This document shows positions 1 to 9,253 of a stretch of DNA of 64,000 nucleotides, in pieces (the stretch's first letter is position 1; each line of letters starts with the position of its first letter). This DNA comes from Phenylobacterium sp. Root700 (lineage in GTDB: Bacteria; Pseudomonadota; Alphaproteobacteria; Caulobacterales; Caulobacteraceae), in assembly GCF_001429025.1 (NCBI RefSeq), contig NZ_LMHT01000030.1, positions 16,984 to 80,983 on the forward strand, given 5' to 3'. Below the pieces are notes generated by a model. The model ran no database searches. It worked only from the letters and a program-made list of their open reading frames with translations, and was not told where the DNA came from. The translations under genes were made by a program, and so were the position numbers.

Positions 1-121
1 CATCATGGCCCAAGCACGGGCCGTGAGGGAAGCGTGACGCAGGGGAAAGACCTGCCTTCACCGTGGAACCGCCACGCTTGTCCGGGGTTGAAACCACAGC
101 ACCCTAACCCGGGAGGCCGTG

Positions 122-619
122 ATGAATATCGATATGAGCGACCGAACCGCCGTCGAACGGCGACTGTGGGACGAGATCGAACGCCATCAGGTCGGCATGC
201 TGGGCGTGGTCGGCGGGCCCGAACATCACACCCAGCCGATGACCGCCTTCGTCGAGCCCGACCGCGAACAGATCTGGTTCTTCACCCGCGTCGGCGCCGA
301 TCTGGCCCGGCAGGCGGGCGATGGCCATCCGGCGATGTTCGTCTTCCAGCAAAGGGAATTGCAGGCCTGCATCGCCGGCGAGCTGTCGCTGCAGCACGAT
401 GTGCTGCGGATCGCCAAATACTGGAACGCCGTGGTCGCCGCCTGGTACCCGCAGGGCAAGGACGATCCCAGCCTGACCATGATGCGGCTGAACTGCACGG
501 ACGCCGAGGTCTGGATCTCGCAGGTCGGACCGGCGCGCTTCGCCTGGGAGATCGCCAAGGCCAACGCGACCAAGCATCAGCCCCACATCGGCGGGAAGGC
601 GAACCTGCACTTCCACTGA
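122..619 (+). CDS. Pyridoxamine 5'-phosphate oxidase-like split-barrel protein (general stress protein 26 type)
   Basis: A 165-residue cytosolic protein without signal peptide or membrane segment. The order of features (an N-terminal helix with a DEIERHQVGMLG stretch, then PMTAFVEPDREQIWFFTR, then WNAVVAAWYPQGKDDPSL near residue 105-120) matches the FMN-binding split-barrel family of general stress proteins, in which the WxxxxxxWYPxGxDDP region helps form the flavin site. Substrate is unknown; these proteins are thought to be flavin- or F420-linked oxidoreductases or flavin-binding stress proteins. GGGAGG lies five bases before the ATG, so that ATG is preferred to a GTG one codon upstream. 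It is monocistronic, with 270 bases before the next gene. Family assignment is good; the actual reaction is not known. Confidence 0.85.
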   Translation: MNIDMSDRTAVERRLWDEIERHQVGMLGVVGGPEHHTQPMTAFVEPDREQIWFFTRVGADLARQAGDGHPAMFVFQQRELQACIAGELSLQHDVLRIAKYWNAVVAAWYPQGKDDPSLTMMRLNCTDAEVWISQVGPARFAWEIAKANATKHQPHIGGKANLHFH

Positions 620-889
620 CCGCGCCCCTGTGGCCGGTCGCCGCCAGGGAACCCGGTGATGGGATTGGAGTCGGCTGCAAGGCCGCTGGGATTCGCAAAG
701 CCTATACTTCATTCGATTGGTTAAACCGCAGAACCGAAGCGGCCTGACGCCAGTCATCACGCGTTGTTCATCGCCCGATTTTTATTTTGCGACTGACCTC
801 GCGAAGATGTGTCGTCTTCTCGACAGTCTTGGAGGGCGAGCGCCGATAGGTTGGATGGGAAGCCCATAAGGCGACGTTTCGATTCCCCG

Positions 890-1603
890 ATGCAAAGGCC
901 CGGTCGTTCGGTGCAAAATCGCTTACTGGCGGCGCTCCCCCCCGAAGATTACGGGCTGGTCGCGCCGCACCTGACACACATCGACCTAGAGCGGGGGAGG
1001 ATGTTGTACGAACCGGGCGACCGGGTCGATGTCGTGTACTTCCCGCACGACGGCGTGATCTCGCTGATGACCTTGATGGAGAACGGCGCGGCGATCGAGA
1101 GCGCCACCATCGGCCGCGAGGGCGCGCTGGGACTCCGCGCCGCGGTGGCCCCTCGGCAATCGCTGTCGCGGGCGATCGTGCAGACGCCGTGCCGCTGCGC
1201 GCGGATCGGCGCCAGCCAGCTGCATGAAGCCTGGGCCAGGAGCCCGCGTATTCGCGAACTGATCGACTTGCACACCGAGGCCCTGTTCAGCCACGCCAAC
1301 CAGTCGGTCGCCTGCAACGCCCTGCATTCGGTGGAGGCGCGGTTCTGCCGCTGGCTGCTGACCTGCCAGGACCGAATCTCCACCAACACCGTGGCCCTGA
1401 CCCAGGAGTTCCTGGCCGACATGCTGGGGGTGCAGCGCACCACCGTCACCGCCGTGGCCCGCACCCTGCAGAAGCGCGGCCTGATCCGCTATCGGCGCGG
1501 GGTGGTGGACATCGTCGACCGCGACGGCCTGAAGACGCTGAGCTGCGAGTGTTACGAGGTCGTGCGCCGACACTATGAGCGCCTGCTGCCCGAGGCGGGC
1601 TGA
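890..1603 (+). CDS. Crp/Fnr-family transcriptional regulator
   Basis: A 237-residue regulator. Residues about 10-125 form a cyclic-nucleotide-binding-like beta barrel (GRMLYEPGDRVDVVYFP, then an EGALGL turn), and residues about 165-210 form a winged helix with TQEFLADMLGVQRTTVTAV as the helix-turn-helix. No cysteine cluster like the FNR iron-sulfur site is visible at the N-terminus, and the cAMP pocket residues of Crp are not clearly kept, so the signal is unknown. A GTG 81 bases upstream would add 27 residues not expected in the family, so the ATG is chosen. The gene faces a histidine kinase gene across a palindromic element; no direct functional link is shown. Confidence 0.9.
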   Translation: MQRPGRSVQNRLLAALPPEDYGLVAPHLTHIDLERGRMLYEPGDRVDVVYFPHDGVISLMTLMENGAAIESATIGREGALGLRAAVAPRQSLSRAIVQTPCRCARIGASQLHEAWARSPRIRELIDLHTEALFSHANQSVACNALHSVEARFCRWLLTCQDRISTNTVALTQEFLADMLGVQRTTVTAVARTLQKRGLIRYRRGVVDIVDRDGLKTLSCECYEVVRRHYERLLPEAG

Positions 1604-1622
1604 GGCGGCGCGACACCCCCCG

Positions 1623-1669
1623 CCGATGTCATCCCGGAACGCCGCAGGGCTTGTCCGGGATGACATCGG
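1623..1669. repeat. REP-like palindrome between convergent genes
   Basis: Perfect 16-bp inverted arms (1623-1638 and 1654-1669) enclose a 15-base loop. The core reads TCATCCCGGA ... TCCGGGATGA, with GGCTTG next to the right arm. It sits in the space between two convergent genes, so it could act as a bidirectional terminator or be a dispersed palindromic repeat. A related core (CCCGGGACAAGCCCGGG) occurs near 26.4 kb. Confidence 0.7.
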
Positions 1670-1678
1670 GGGCGCGCC

Positions 1679-2275
1679 TTAAAGCGAGAAGGTGAGCCGC
1701 GCGGTGACGCCGGAGCTGGTGTCGAGCTTGAAGTCGCCGCGCACCTGGGCGGCCAGGCTGCGGACGAACCATAGGCCGAAACGCTCGCGGGCGGCGGGCG
1801 AGGCCGGGTCGAACCCATGCCCGTCGTCGATCACCGCCAGCTCGTAGCGCCCGGCCTCGGCTACGGCCAGGCAGATGCGCACCACGCCCTGACGGCCGCC
1901 GACATAGCCGTGGGCCAGGGCGTTGCCGACCAGTTCCTGAATGATCAAGGCTAGCGTCGAGGCGGACTGATCGGGCGCCAGGATGGGGGCGACCTCAATG
2001 GAGATTTCGGCCTGCTCGGCGCCGGCGCGGCGCCGCCAGACCGGGGTCATCTCGTCCAGATAGCTGCAGAAATCGACGCCGCCGTCGCGGCGGTGGCGCT
2101 CGAGCGCGCCGAGCGAGCCGATCGCGTCGGCCATCCACACCAGTTGACGGCGGGCTTCAGGTTCGCCGGCGCGCTGGCTGCGCATCCGCGCCAGGGCCGA
2201 CATGAGCTGAAAGGTGTTGGCGGTGCGGTGGCGCAGCTCCTCGGCGCGCGCATCGTCCCGGCAATCGTCCGTCAT
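1679..2275 (-). CDS. Sensorless HWE/HisKA_2-type histidine kinase
   Basis: A 198-residue protein made of only a dimerisation/phosphoacceptor helix and an ATPase domain. The phosphoacceptor is probably His16 in ELRHRTANTFQ, which follows the ELxHRxxN pattern of HisKA_2 kinases. The N-box is ELVGNALAHG (Asn118), and DDGHGF at about 151-155 is the G1 motif. No PAS, GAF or membrane sensor precedes it, so input must come through a partner protein or it acts as a phosphotransferase. In alphaproteobacteria such kinases often feed the PhyR general stress pathway, which is family knowledge only; no phyR, nepR or ecfG gene is in the window. Confidence 0.85.
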   Translation of the reverse strand: MTDDCRDDARAEELRHRTANTFQLMSALARMRSQRAGEPEARRQLVWMADAIGSLGALERHRRDGGVDFCSYLDEMTPVWRRRAGAEQAEISIEVAPILAPDQSASTLALIIQELVGNALAHGYVGGRQGVVRICLAVAEAGRYELAVIDDGHGFDPASPAARERFGLWFVRSLAAQVRGDFKLDTSSGVTARLTFSL

Positions 2276-2459
2276 CGCTGTAGCCGCCCCACGCCACGCA
2301 CACTGAGATCAAGTAGATCGCCGCCAACGCTCACCGTCGGTCGGAGACACAACAGATGTCTCAGGAATTCACACAGTAGGCGGCGAATTCGCGCCGCGAA
2401 AGTTGAATACTACTCTTTTAAGATGAACGACTTAACCCACATCGCGCCGCCGCTTACGC

Positions 2460-3236
2460 TCATGCGCCCTTGGGGGCGGCGAGCGCGAGGCTGGCGGCCA
2501 CCCCGAGGATGAAGCCCAGCTCGAAGACTTGCTCGACCCCGCCCAGCACGTCGCCGGTGTAGCCGCCGAGCAGGCGCCGCGCGGTCAGCGCCAGGGCCAC
2601 GGCCAGGACCGCGCCGACCAGCACCGCCAAGATCACCACGCCATCGGGCGAGAGGGCCAGCGGCAGGCCGGCGACAGCCAGCGCGGTCAGCACCTCGGCC
2701 AGGCTGAGATCGCTAGGCGAGGGCTTCCACTTGCCGGTCTTGGCGTCGCCGACATAGGGCAAGGCCCGCATGGCCAGCACCGAGGCGCCGCGCCCGGCGC
2801 CGTGGGCGGCGACCAGGGCCCAGGCGCCGAGCCCAGCCGGCAGGGTGGCGAGCGCCGCAGCCTTGACGGCGAGCGTCAGGCCCAGCGCCAGGGCGCCGTA
2901 GGTCCCGATCCGGCTGTCCTTCATGATGGTCAGGCGCTTGGCCACGGTCGTGCCGCCGCCCAGGCCGTCGGCGGTGTCGGCCAGGCCGTCCTCATGGAAG
3001 GCGCCGGTGATCAGCACGCCGGCGGCGATGGCCAGCAGGGCCGGGAGCCAACCGCTCCAGATCTGCGAGGCGGCCCAGAACACCGCCGCGCAGGCGCCGC
3101 CGACCAACAGGCCGACCAGCGGGAAGTAGCGGGCGCTGCGCGAAATCCAGTCCGGTTCGAACCCGTTCAGGGCCGGGGTGGGGATGCGGGTCAGGAACTG
3201 GACCGCGCAGAGGAAGAGCTGGAGCTGGCGCAGCAT
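2460..3236 (-). CDS. cobS: Adenosylcobinamide-GDP ribazoletransferase
   Basis: A 258-residue polytopic membrane protein. It joins adenosylcobinamide-GDP with alpha-ribazole (or its phosphate), the last main step of cobalamin nucleotide-loop assembly. The N-terminal FLTRIPTPA and the hallmark FHEDGLADTADGLGGG near residues 80-95 are diagnostic; the acidic residues bind metal. Several hydrophobic segments fill the rest. It is the last gene of the ten-gene B12 operon, and its ATG shares a base with the TGA of cobT, so translation is probably coupled. The function is assigned with high certainty. Confidence 0.96.
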   Translation of the reverse strand: MLRQLQLFLCAVQFLTRIPTPALNGFEPDWISRSARYFPLVGLLVGGACAAVFWAASQIWSGWLPALLAIAAGVLITGAFHEDGLADTADGLGGGTTVAKRLTIMKDSRIGTYGALALGLTLAVKAAALATLPAGLGAWALVAAHGAGRGASVLAMRALPYVGDAKTGKWKPSPSDLSLAEVLTALAVAGLPLALSPDGVVILAVLVGAVLAVALALTARRLLGGYTGDVLGGVEQVFELGFILGVAASLALAAPKGA

Positions 3237-4270
3237 CAGAGCCGTCCGGCCAGGACGTCGTCGAGACTGGCCACCTCGGTGAGCAGGCCGGCGGCGGCGC
3301 GGACCAACGGCAGGGCCAGCAGCGCGCCGGTCCCCTCGCCCAGGCGCAGGGAGAGGTCGAGCAGGGGCTCGGCGCCGAGCGCCGCCAGCATCACCTCGTG
3401 GCCGCGCTCGGCCGAGCGGTGCGCGAAGATGCAGTAGTCGGCGCAGGCGGGGTCGAGGCGGATGGCGACCAGGGCCGCGGCGCTGACGATGAAACCGTCG
3501 ACCAGGACCGGCAGGCGCGCGGCGGCCGCGCCGAGGATGGCGCCGGCGATCATGGCGATCTCCAGCCCGCCGAACTGCGCCAGGACCTCCAGGGGATCGG
3601 TAACCGGCGTGCGGGCGGCGGCGGTTTCCAGCACCGCGCGTTTGCGGGCCATGCCTTCGGCGTCATGACCGGCGCCGGCCCCGATGCTCTCAGCGAGCGG
3701 CGCGGGGCCGAGGCGATGCAGCAGCAAGGCGGCCGAGGCGCTGTTGCCGATGCCCATCTCGCCCAGCGCCAGGATGTCAAAGCCGTCGTCCTGGGCGCGG
3801 CGGGCGACAGCCGCGCCGCGAGCCAGGGCGGACTCCACTTCTTGCGCGGTCATGGCCGGGCCGAGGGCGGCGTTGCGCGTGCCCTTGCGCACCTTGGCGT
3901 CGATCAGCAGCGGATGGGGGGCGAGGTCGGCGGCGACGCCGGCGTCCACGACCTTGACCTCGGCCCCGACCGCGCGGGCGAAGGCGTTGGCGCTGGCCCG
4001 GCCGGCCAGCAGGGTGGCGACCATGGCGGTGGTGACGGCCGAGGGATAGGCCGAGACCCCGGACTCCGTCAGGCCGTGATCGCCGGCGAAGACCAGCAGC
4101 AGGGCGCGCTCGTAGCTGGGGTTCGGGCGGCCGGCGATCAGGGCCAGACGGACGGCGAGGTCCTCAATGCGGCCCAGCGCGCCGAGCGGCTTGGCCTTGC
4201 CGTCGACCAGGGCGCGGTAGGCGGCCTCGTCGGTACGGTCGAGCGGAGCGATGGCAGGTCGCGACGTCAT
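3236..4270 (-). CDS. cobT: Nicotinate-nucleotide--dimethylbenzimidazole phosphoribosyltransferase
   Basis: A 344-residue soluble enzyme, the usual length. It transfers phosphoribose from nicotinate mononucleotide to the lower-ligand base to make alpha-ribazole phosphate. [16 protein letters not shown] near residue 65 and the C-terminal [11 protein letters not shown] with catalytic Glu at about 312 are family signatures, as is [13 protein letters not shown] in the middle. Its ATG overlaps the end of cobQ by four bases. It supplies the activated lower ligand for cobS immediately downstream. No bluB for dimethylbenzimidazole synthesis is present in the window, so the base may come from elsewhere or be imported. 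Confidence 0.97.
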   Translation of the reverse strand: MTSRPAIAPLDRTDEAAYRALVDGKAKPLGALGRIEDLAVRLALIAGRPNPSYERALLLVFAGDHGLTESGVSAYPSAVTTAMVATLLAGRASANAFARAVGAEVKVVDAGVAADLAPHPLLIDAKVRKGTRNAALGPAMTAQEVESALARGAAVARRAQDDGFDILALGEMGIGNSASAALLLHRLGPAPLAESIGAGAGHDAEGMARKRAVLETAAARTPVTDPLEVLAQFGGLEIAMIAGAILGAAAARLPVLVDGFIVSAAALVAIRLDPACADYCIFAHRSAERGHEVMLAALGAEPLLDLSLRLGEGTGALLALPLVRAAAGLLTEVASLDDVLAGRL

Positions 4271-5733
4271 GGTCGTGGCTCCAGACCGGCGATCGACGCC
4301 AGGAGGGGGATGTCGAATTGCTGTTCCAGCCGTTCGGCGATCTCGTCCAGCGCCGCATCGACGCGGACCGCCTCGTCGACGCCGTCGGAGGCCGCGCCGA
4401 GTTCAGCGAGGAAAGCGGCGCGCGCCGAGGCCAGGCCAAACAGGCCGTGGACATAGGCGCCCGACACCCGCCCGTCGGCGGATATCGCGCCCTCGCCGGC
4501 CCCGTCGTCACGGATCAGCAGCGGGCGTTGCAGGGCGGGACCTTCGGTGCGGCCGACATGGATCTCGTAGCCTTCGAAGGCGCCGCCCGAGGCGAGGCGA
4601 CCCGAAGTTGGGCGCAGCACCTTGTCGCCGGTCAGCACGGTGGCGAGGTCGAGCAGGCCAAGGCCTGCGGCCTGGCCGGGCGGGCCCTCGACACCGTCAG
4701 GATCGCTGATCGTGGCGCCCAGCATCTGGAAGCCGCCGCAGATCCCCAGCACCCGGCCGCCGCGCCGGACATGGGCGGCGATGTCGATGTCCCAACCCTG
4801 GGCGCGCAGGAAGGCCAGGTCTCCGAGCGTCGCCTTGGTGCCGGGCAGGATGACTAGGTCGGCGTCGCCGGGCAGCGGCGTACCCGGCGGCACGAAACCG
4901 AAGTCGACCTCCGGCTCTGACCGCAACGGATCGAAGTCGTCGAAATTGGCGATGCGCGAGAGCAAGGGCGCGACGATCTTCACCTTGCGCCGCTCACGGC
5001 CGCCAAGCTGGTCCAGCACCACCGCATCCTCGGCGGGCAGGCGGCGGGCGGCGGCGAGCCAGGTGGCCATGCCGCAGTCGGGCCAGCCGGTGCGGCGCAC
5101 GATCTCGGTCCGGCCGTCGTCGAACAGAGCCGGATCGCCGCGGAACTTGTTGATCAGGAAGCCGGCGATCATGTCGCGATCTTCCGGCTCCAGCACCTCA
5201 TAGGCGCCGACTAGGGCCGCGATCACGTGGCCACGGTCAATGTCGCCGACCAGCACCACCGGCACGCCTGCCGCACGGGCGAAGCCCATATTGGCGATGT
5301 CGCCGGCCCGCAGATTGATCTCGGCCGGGCTGCCGGCCCCCTCGACGATGACCAGGTCGCTTTGCGCTTCCAGGATGCGGAAGCTCTCCACCACCACATC
5401 CAGCAGGCTGGCCTTGCGGTCCTGGTAGGCGGCGGCCTTCCAGGTCCCGGCCATCTGGCCGCGCACCACCAGCTGGGCGCCGACATCGCTCTGGGGCTTG
5501 AGCAGCACCGGGTTCATATGGACGGTGGCCGGCGTGCGGCAGGCGATGGCCTGCAGCGCCTGGGCGCGGCCGATCTCGCCCCCATCGATGGTGACGGCGG
5601 CGTTGTTGGACATGTTCTGCGGCTTGAACGGCCGCACGCTCAGGCCGCGATTGGTGAACAATCGGCAGAGCCCGGCGACCAGCACCGACTTACCGACATC
5701 GGAGCCGCAGCCCTGGATCATCAACGCGGCCAT
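4267..5733 (-). CDS. cobQ: Cobyric acid synthase (glutamine-hydrolysing)
   Basis: A 488-residue two-domain amidotransferase. The N-terminal half is a P-loop synthetase-like domain ([10 protein letters not shown] at residues 7-16, then KPQNMSNNA), and the C-terminal half is a class I glutamine amidotransferase with [10 protein letters not shown] (nucleophile Cys at about 333) and a catalytic His in AYVHGLF near residue 430. It amidates peripheral side chains of adenosylcobyrinate a,c-diamide to give adenosylcobyric acid. It overlaps cbiB by 13 bases and cobT by four. Its presence without ring-building genes shows that partly amidated corrinoids can enter, or that those genes lie elsewhere. Confidence 0.97.
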   Translation of the reverse strand: MAALMIQGCGSDVGKSVLVAGLCRLFTNRGLSVRPFKPQNMSNNAAVTIDGGEIGRAQALQAIACRTPATVHMNPVLLKPQSDVGAQLVVRGQMAGTWKAAAYQDRKASLLDVVVESFRILEAQSDLVIVEGAGSPAEINLRAGDIANMGFARAAGVPVVLVGDIDRGHVIAALVGAYEVLEPEDRDMIAGFLINKFRGDPALFDDGRTEIVRRTGWPDCGMATWLAAARRLPAEDAVVLDQLGGRERRKVKIVAPLLSRIANFDDFDPLRSEPEVDFGFVPPGTPLPGDADLVILPGTKATLGDLAFLRAQGWDIDIAAHVRRGGRVLGICGGFQMLGATISDPDGVEGPPGQAAGLGLLDLATVLTGDKVLRPTSGRLASGGAFEGYEIHVGRTEGPALQRPLLIRDDGAGEGAISADGRVSGAYVHGLFGLASARAAFLAELGAASDGVDEAVRVDAALDEIAERLEQQFDIPLLASIAGLEPRP

Positions 5734-6650
5734 GCCAGGCCTCCCAGGATAAGTGCTGCGGCGAGGATCGCGCAGGCGCGCAGATAGAGCCTAAGCCCCT
5801 GGTGCAGGTCCAGAGGCGATGGGCGCGGGCCGTCCCCGAAGGTGGGGCGGTCGTGGGCCACGCCGTCATAGCTGGCCGGGCCGCCGAGTTGGACGCGCAG
5901 CGCCCCGGCCATGGCGGCCTCGGGCCAGCCGGAGTTGGGCGAGGCGTGCTTGCCCGCGTCGCGCAGCATGGTCGCCCAGCCGCGTCCGGCGACCAGGGCG
6001 ATCAGGGCGCCGGCGATGCGGGCCGGAATCAGGTTCATCAGGTCGTCGGTGCGGGCGGCGGCCCAGCCGAAGCAGCGATAGGGCTCTTCGCGGTGGCCGA
6101 TGATGCTGTCGGCGGTGTTGACGGCCTTGTAGGCGAACAGGCCCGCGAGGCCGCCGAGCAGGAACCAGAACAGCGGCGCGACCACCCCGTCGTTGAAGCT
6201 CTCGGCCAGGCTCTCCAGGGCGGCGGCGGCGACGCCCTCGCGGTCGAGGGTCTCGGTGTCGCGGCCGACGATCATAGCGACGGCGGCGCGGGCGGCGGGG
6301 AGATCGGCGGCCCCGAGCGCGCGGCTGACGGCGGCGACGTGGTCGTAGAGGCTGCGGGCGGCGAGGCCGAGAGAGCCGAGCAGCGCGGCGAGGATCACGG
6401 CCGGGCCGGCGAGCAGGTGGTCGAGCAGCAGACCAGCGCCCGCCGCCGATCCGGCGACGATCAGCAGGGTGGCGAGGCCCGCGATGCGGCGCGGCAGGTC
6501 GCCACCGTTGTTCAACCGCCGCTCAAGCGCGTGCAGCTGCCGGCCGATCCAGGCGACCGGATGGGGCACGATGGCGTGCAGCCTGCGCGGATAGCCGGCC
6601 ACGCCCTCCACCGCCGCGGCGGCGAGGACCAGCCAGGGATCAGCCGCCAC
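5721..6650 (-). CDS. cbiB: Adenosylcobinamide-phosphate synthase
   Basis: A 309-residue membrane protein (CbiB, called CobD in Pseudomonas). It attaches (R)-1-amino-2-propanol phosphate to cobyric acid. Family signs are the early [14 protein letters not shown], the loop [18 protein letters not shown] near residues 150-165, and [14 protein letters not shown]. The start is GTG, lying 11 bases inside the end of btuD. The partner enzyme that supplies aminopropanol phosphate is encoded in the same operon at 9.9 kb. Confidence 0.96.
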   Translation of the reverse strand: MAADPWLVLAAAAVEGVAGYPRRLHAIVPHPVAWIGRQLHALERRLNNGGDLPRRIAGLATLLIVAGSAAGAGLLLDHLLAGPAVILAALLGSLGLAARSLYDHVAAVSRALGAADLPAARAAVAMIVGRDTETLDREGVAAAALESLAESFNDGVVAPLFWFLLGGLAGLFAYKAVNTADSIIGHREEPYRCFGWAAARTDDLMNLIPARIAGALIALVAGRGWATMLRDAGKHASPNSGWPEAAMAGALRVQLGGPASYDGVAHDRPTFGDGPRPSPLDLHQGLRLYLRACAILAAALILGGLAWPR

Positions 6651-7416
6651 GCCCGACGATCTCGATCAGCGGGCCGCCGGCGCCCTCGATGACGCGGGCG
6701 CGGACGCCGTAGGCGAGCGCCATCACTTCGGGCGAGAGAGCCTCCGCCGGCGGTCCATCGGCCAGCACCTTGCCGGCCGCCATCACGATGATCCGGTCGG
6801 CGATGCGCGCGGCCAGCGACAGGTCGTGCAGGGTGACGATCACCCCCCTGCCCTGCTCATGGGCCATGGCGCGGAAGAGGTCTCCGGCGTCGAGCTGGTG
6901 GCCGGGGTCGAGGCCGGTCAGCGGTTCATCGGCCAGCAGCCATTCGGGGTCGCCGGCCAGGGCGCGGGCGATCAGCACCCGGCCGCGCTCGCCGCCCGAC
7001 AGCGTGGTGACGTCGCGGTCGGCGAGTTCGGTGACGCCCGCCGCCTCCATGGCGCGGTCGATGGCCGCGCCGTCCTCCAGCGACAGCCCGCTGGAGCCGA
7101 TGAAGGGCGTGCGGCCAAGACCCACGAGGATGCGGGCCTCCACCGCCCAGGCGACCTCCGGGGTCTGCGGAATGAAGCCGATGCGGCGGGCGCGGGCGCG
7201 GGCGTGCATCGACAGCACGTCGACGGCGTCCAGGCGGACATGGCCGGCGCCGGGTTTGCGCAGTCCCGCCAGGCAGGCGAGCAGGGTCGACTTGCCGGCG
7301 CCGTTGGGACCCAGGATCGCGGTGACCGTGCCCGACTGGAAGGTCGCCGCCACGCCGGCCACCACCGGCTTGCCGCCGAGACGAACCTGGATGTCGTGGG
7401 CGCTGAGCGTGCTCAT
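6640..7416 (-). CDS. btuD: Cobalamin ABC transporter, ATP-binding subunit
   Basis: A 258-residue ATPase of the FecCD/BtuCD importer class. Walker A is GPNGAGKST (residues 36-44), the signature is LSGGERGRV near residue 140, and Walker B is WLLADEPLTGLD followed by the switch His in VTLHDLSLAARIAD. It overlaps btuC by four bases (ATGA) and follows btuF and btuC, so the three genes encode a complete periplasmic-binding-protein-dependent importer. Location inside a riboswitch-led B12 operon makes corrinoid the substrate rather than siderophore or heme. Confidence 0.94.
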   Translation of the reverse strand: MSTLSAHDIQVRLGGKPVVAGVAATFQSGTVTAILGPNGAGKSTLLACLAGLRKPGAGHVRLDAVDVLSMHARARARRIGFIPQTPEVAWAVEARILVGLGRTPFIGSSGLSLEDGAAIDRAMEAAGVTELADRDVTTLSGGERGRVLIARALAGDPEWLLADEPLTGLDPGHQLDAGDLFRAMAHEQGRGVIVTLHDLSLAARIADRIIVMAAGKVLADGPPAEALSPEVMALAYGVRARVIEGAGGPLIEIVGRGG

Positions 7417-8390
7417 GCGATCCTCCGGCGAAGCGACAGCAGCAGGGCGAAGAAGAACGGCCCACCGAGCACGGCCATGGCCACGCCCAGCTTCACCTCG
7501 CCGGCGGCGGGGGTCAGGCGCACGGCGATGTCGGCGGCCAGCACCAGCACCGCGCCGCCGATGGCGCTGGGGATCAGCAGGCCGCCCGGCCTGGCGCCGA
7601 CCAGCGGGCGCAGCAGGTGCGGCACGATCAGGCCGACGAAGCCGATAACCCCGGTGACGGCGACGCTGGCGCCGGCGGTCAGGGCGACGCCGATCGCCAA
7701 TGTCCAGCGGGTGGCGGTCATGTTGACGCCGAGCGAGCGGGCGCCGGTCTCACCCAGGGTCAGGGCGTCCAGGCCCCGGCCGATGAACATCAGCATCACG
7801 CAGCCCGCCGCGATCAGCGGCAGGGCCATCTGCACCTCGCCGAGGCTGCGGTCGGCCAGCGAGCCCATCAGCCAGTTGATGATCTCGTTCACCGCCCAAG
7901 GGTTGGGCGCGAGGCTGAGCGCCAGGGCGACGCCCGCCCCGGCCATGGTCTGGAGGATCACGCCGGCCAGGATGAAGGTGACGATGCTGGAGGCCTGGCC
8001 CGACAGGGCCAGCAGCAGCATGACGGCGATCAGGGCGCCGATCATGGCGGCGCCGGCGATCACCCAGGGCTCGGCCGCGCCGGCTCCTAGATAAAGGGTC
8101 AGCACCGCGCCCAGGGCCGCCATCGAGGAGACGCCGAGCGCGCCCGGATCGGCCAGCGGGTTGCGGGTGTAGCCCTGCATGGCCGCGCCCGACATGCCGA
8201 GCGCAGCGCCGACGCCGATGGCCAGGATGGTGCGCGGCAGGCGCAGTTCGAAGATGATCGCCCAGCGCGGGTCGCTGTGATCCGTCCACGCGCTGAATGG
8301 CGCCCAGACCCGGCCAGCGGCCATGCTGACCATCGACAGCAGGAGCGTCAGCCCGATCAGGGCGGCGATGGTGGTCTGGCGGCGGCTCAT
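7413..8390 (-). CDS. btuC: Cobalamin ABC transporter, permease subunit
   Basis: A 325-residue permease with about ten hydrophobic segments, the usual size for the BtuC/FecCD family. The motif LRLPRTILAIGVGAALGMSGA near residues 48-68 and GFVGLIVPHLLRPLVG near residue 250 are typical of this family. It probably forms a homodimer with two BtuD subunits. It shares four bases with both btuF and btuD. The substrate is inferred from operon context; sequence alone cannot separate B12 from iron-siderophore permeases. Confidence 0.94.
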   Translation of the reverse strand: MSRRQTTIAALIGLTLLLSMVSMAAGRVWAPFSAWTDHSDPRWAIIFELRLPRTILAIGVGAALGMSGAAMQGYTRNPLADPGALGVSSMAALGAVLTLYLGAGAAEPWVIAGAAMIGALIAVMLLLALSGQASSIVTFILAGVILQTMAGAGVALALSLAPNPWAVNEIINWLMGSLADRSLGEVQMALPLIAAGCVMLMFIGRGLDALTLGETGARSLGVNMTATRWTLAIGVALTAGASVAVTGVIGFVGLIVPHLLRPLVGARPGGLLIPSAIGGAVLVLAADIAVRLTPAAGEVKLGVAMAVLGGPFFFALLLSLRRRIA

Positions 8391-9253
8391 GCGCGGGCCT
8401 CCTTAGCGCGAACGGCCAGGGCGCCTTGCCGGGCGCGGACCAGCATCTGCGCGGTCTGGATCAGCACCGGCCCGCCGCAGAAGGTCAGCTGCTGCGGGAA
8501 GCTGGCGCGGTGCATGCGGTGGGCGACACGCGACAGGGCCGGATGGTTCAGGACCCGGTCGGCCCAGGTGGGCGCGCCGGGCTTGGTTTCGCCGGCCAGC
8601 AGCACGTCGGGCGGATCGGCGATCAGGTTTTCCAACGGCACGTTGCCGGTGCGCTTGAGGCCATAGCGCGAGGCGGCGTTCTCGAACCCGGCGCGGCGCA
8701 TCATGTCGTCCATCAGGGTTCCCTGGGCCGAGGCGAAACCGCCGGACTGGTAGATCAATGCGGTCAGTTTCGGGGTCCCCGGCGGCGGCGCGGCGGCGGC
8801 GACTGCGGCCTCGATCCTGGCGACCAGGGCCTCGCCGCGCGCCGGACGATGGACGGCGCGGGCCACCTGGCGCACCTGCTCCAGGCTCTCATCGACCGTA
8901 TTGGGCACGCCGAACAGCTCGGCGCGAATGTTCAGGCGCTTCAGCGCCGCGCGGGTGGCGGGCGAGGAGTGGCGGCCGGTCAGCACCAGGTCGGGCCGCA
9001 GGGCCAGCACCTCCTCGGCGCTCTCATGGGTGAACGGGAAGCTCCGCCCCAGCTCACCGAGGCTGGAGCTGGAGGGTTCGTGCGAATAGTGGCTGAGCGC
9101 GGCGATCTGGGCGCGGTCGGCCAGGTGGACAAGGATCACGTCCAGGCAGGGATTGAGCGAGACGATGCGGTGAGGATCGCTCCCCGCAGCCCCGCCAAGC
9201 CCCACCACGGCGCCCGAAGCGAGCACTGAGCGCCGGGTGATCCTCCAGCTCAA
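8387..9253 (-). CDS. btuF: Periplasmic cobalamin-binding protein with Tat-type leader
   Basis: A 288-residue solute-binding protein of the BtuF/TroA class. The leader TRRSVLASGAVVGLGG has a twin-arginine and no lipobox, so export by Tat is likely. The mature part starts with HRIVSLNPCLDVILVHL and contains SAEEVLALRPDLVLTG, as in iron- and B12-binding proteins. The best start is TTG, which overlaps the TGA of cobO as TTGA; a later start would cut the leader. It would hand corrinoid from the periplasm to BtuCD. Confidence 0.88.
   Translation of the reverse strand: MSWRITRRSVLASGAVVGLGGAAGSDPHRIVSLNPCLDVILVHLADRAQIAALSHYSHEPSSSSLGELGRSFPFTHESAEEVLALRPDLVLTGRHSSPATRAALKRLNIRAELFGVPNTVDESLEQVRQVARAVHRPARGEALVARIEAAVAAAAPPPGTPKLTALIYQSGGFASAQGTLMDDMMRRAGFENAASRYGLKRTGNVPLENLIADPPDVLLAGETKPGAPTWADRVLNHPALSRVAHRMHRASFPQQLTFCGGPVLIQTAQMLVRARQGALAVRAKEARA

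Noticed and set aside
104..760. Minus-strand open frame of 218 codons opposite the first gene
   Set aside because: Arg/Gly/His-rich composition of a GC-rich shadow, no ribosome-binding site and full overlap with a recognisable gene.
2529..3437. Plus-strand frame opposite cobS
   Set aside because: Low-complexity Gln/Gly/Arg-rich translation with no known domain; mirror of cobS codon bias.
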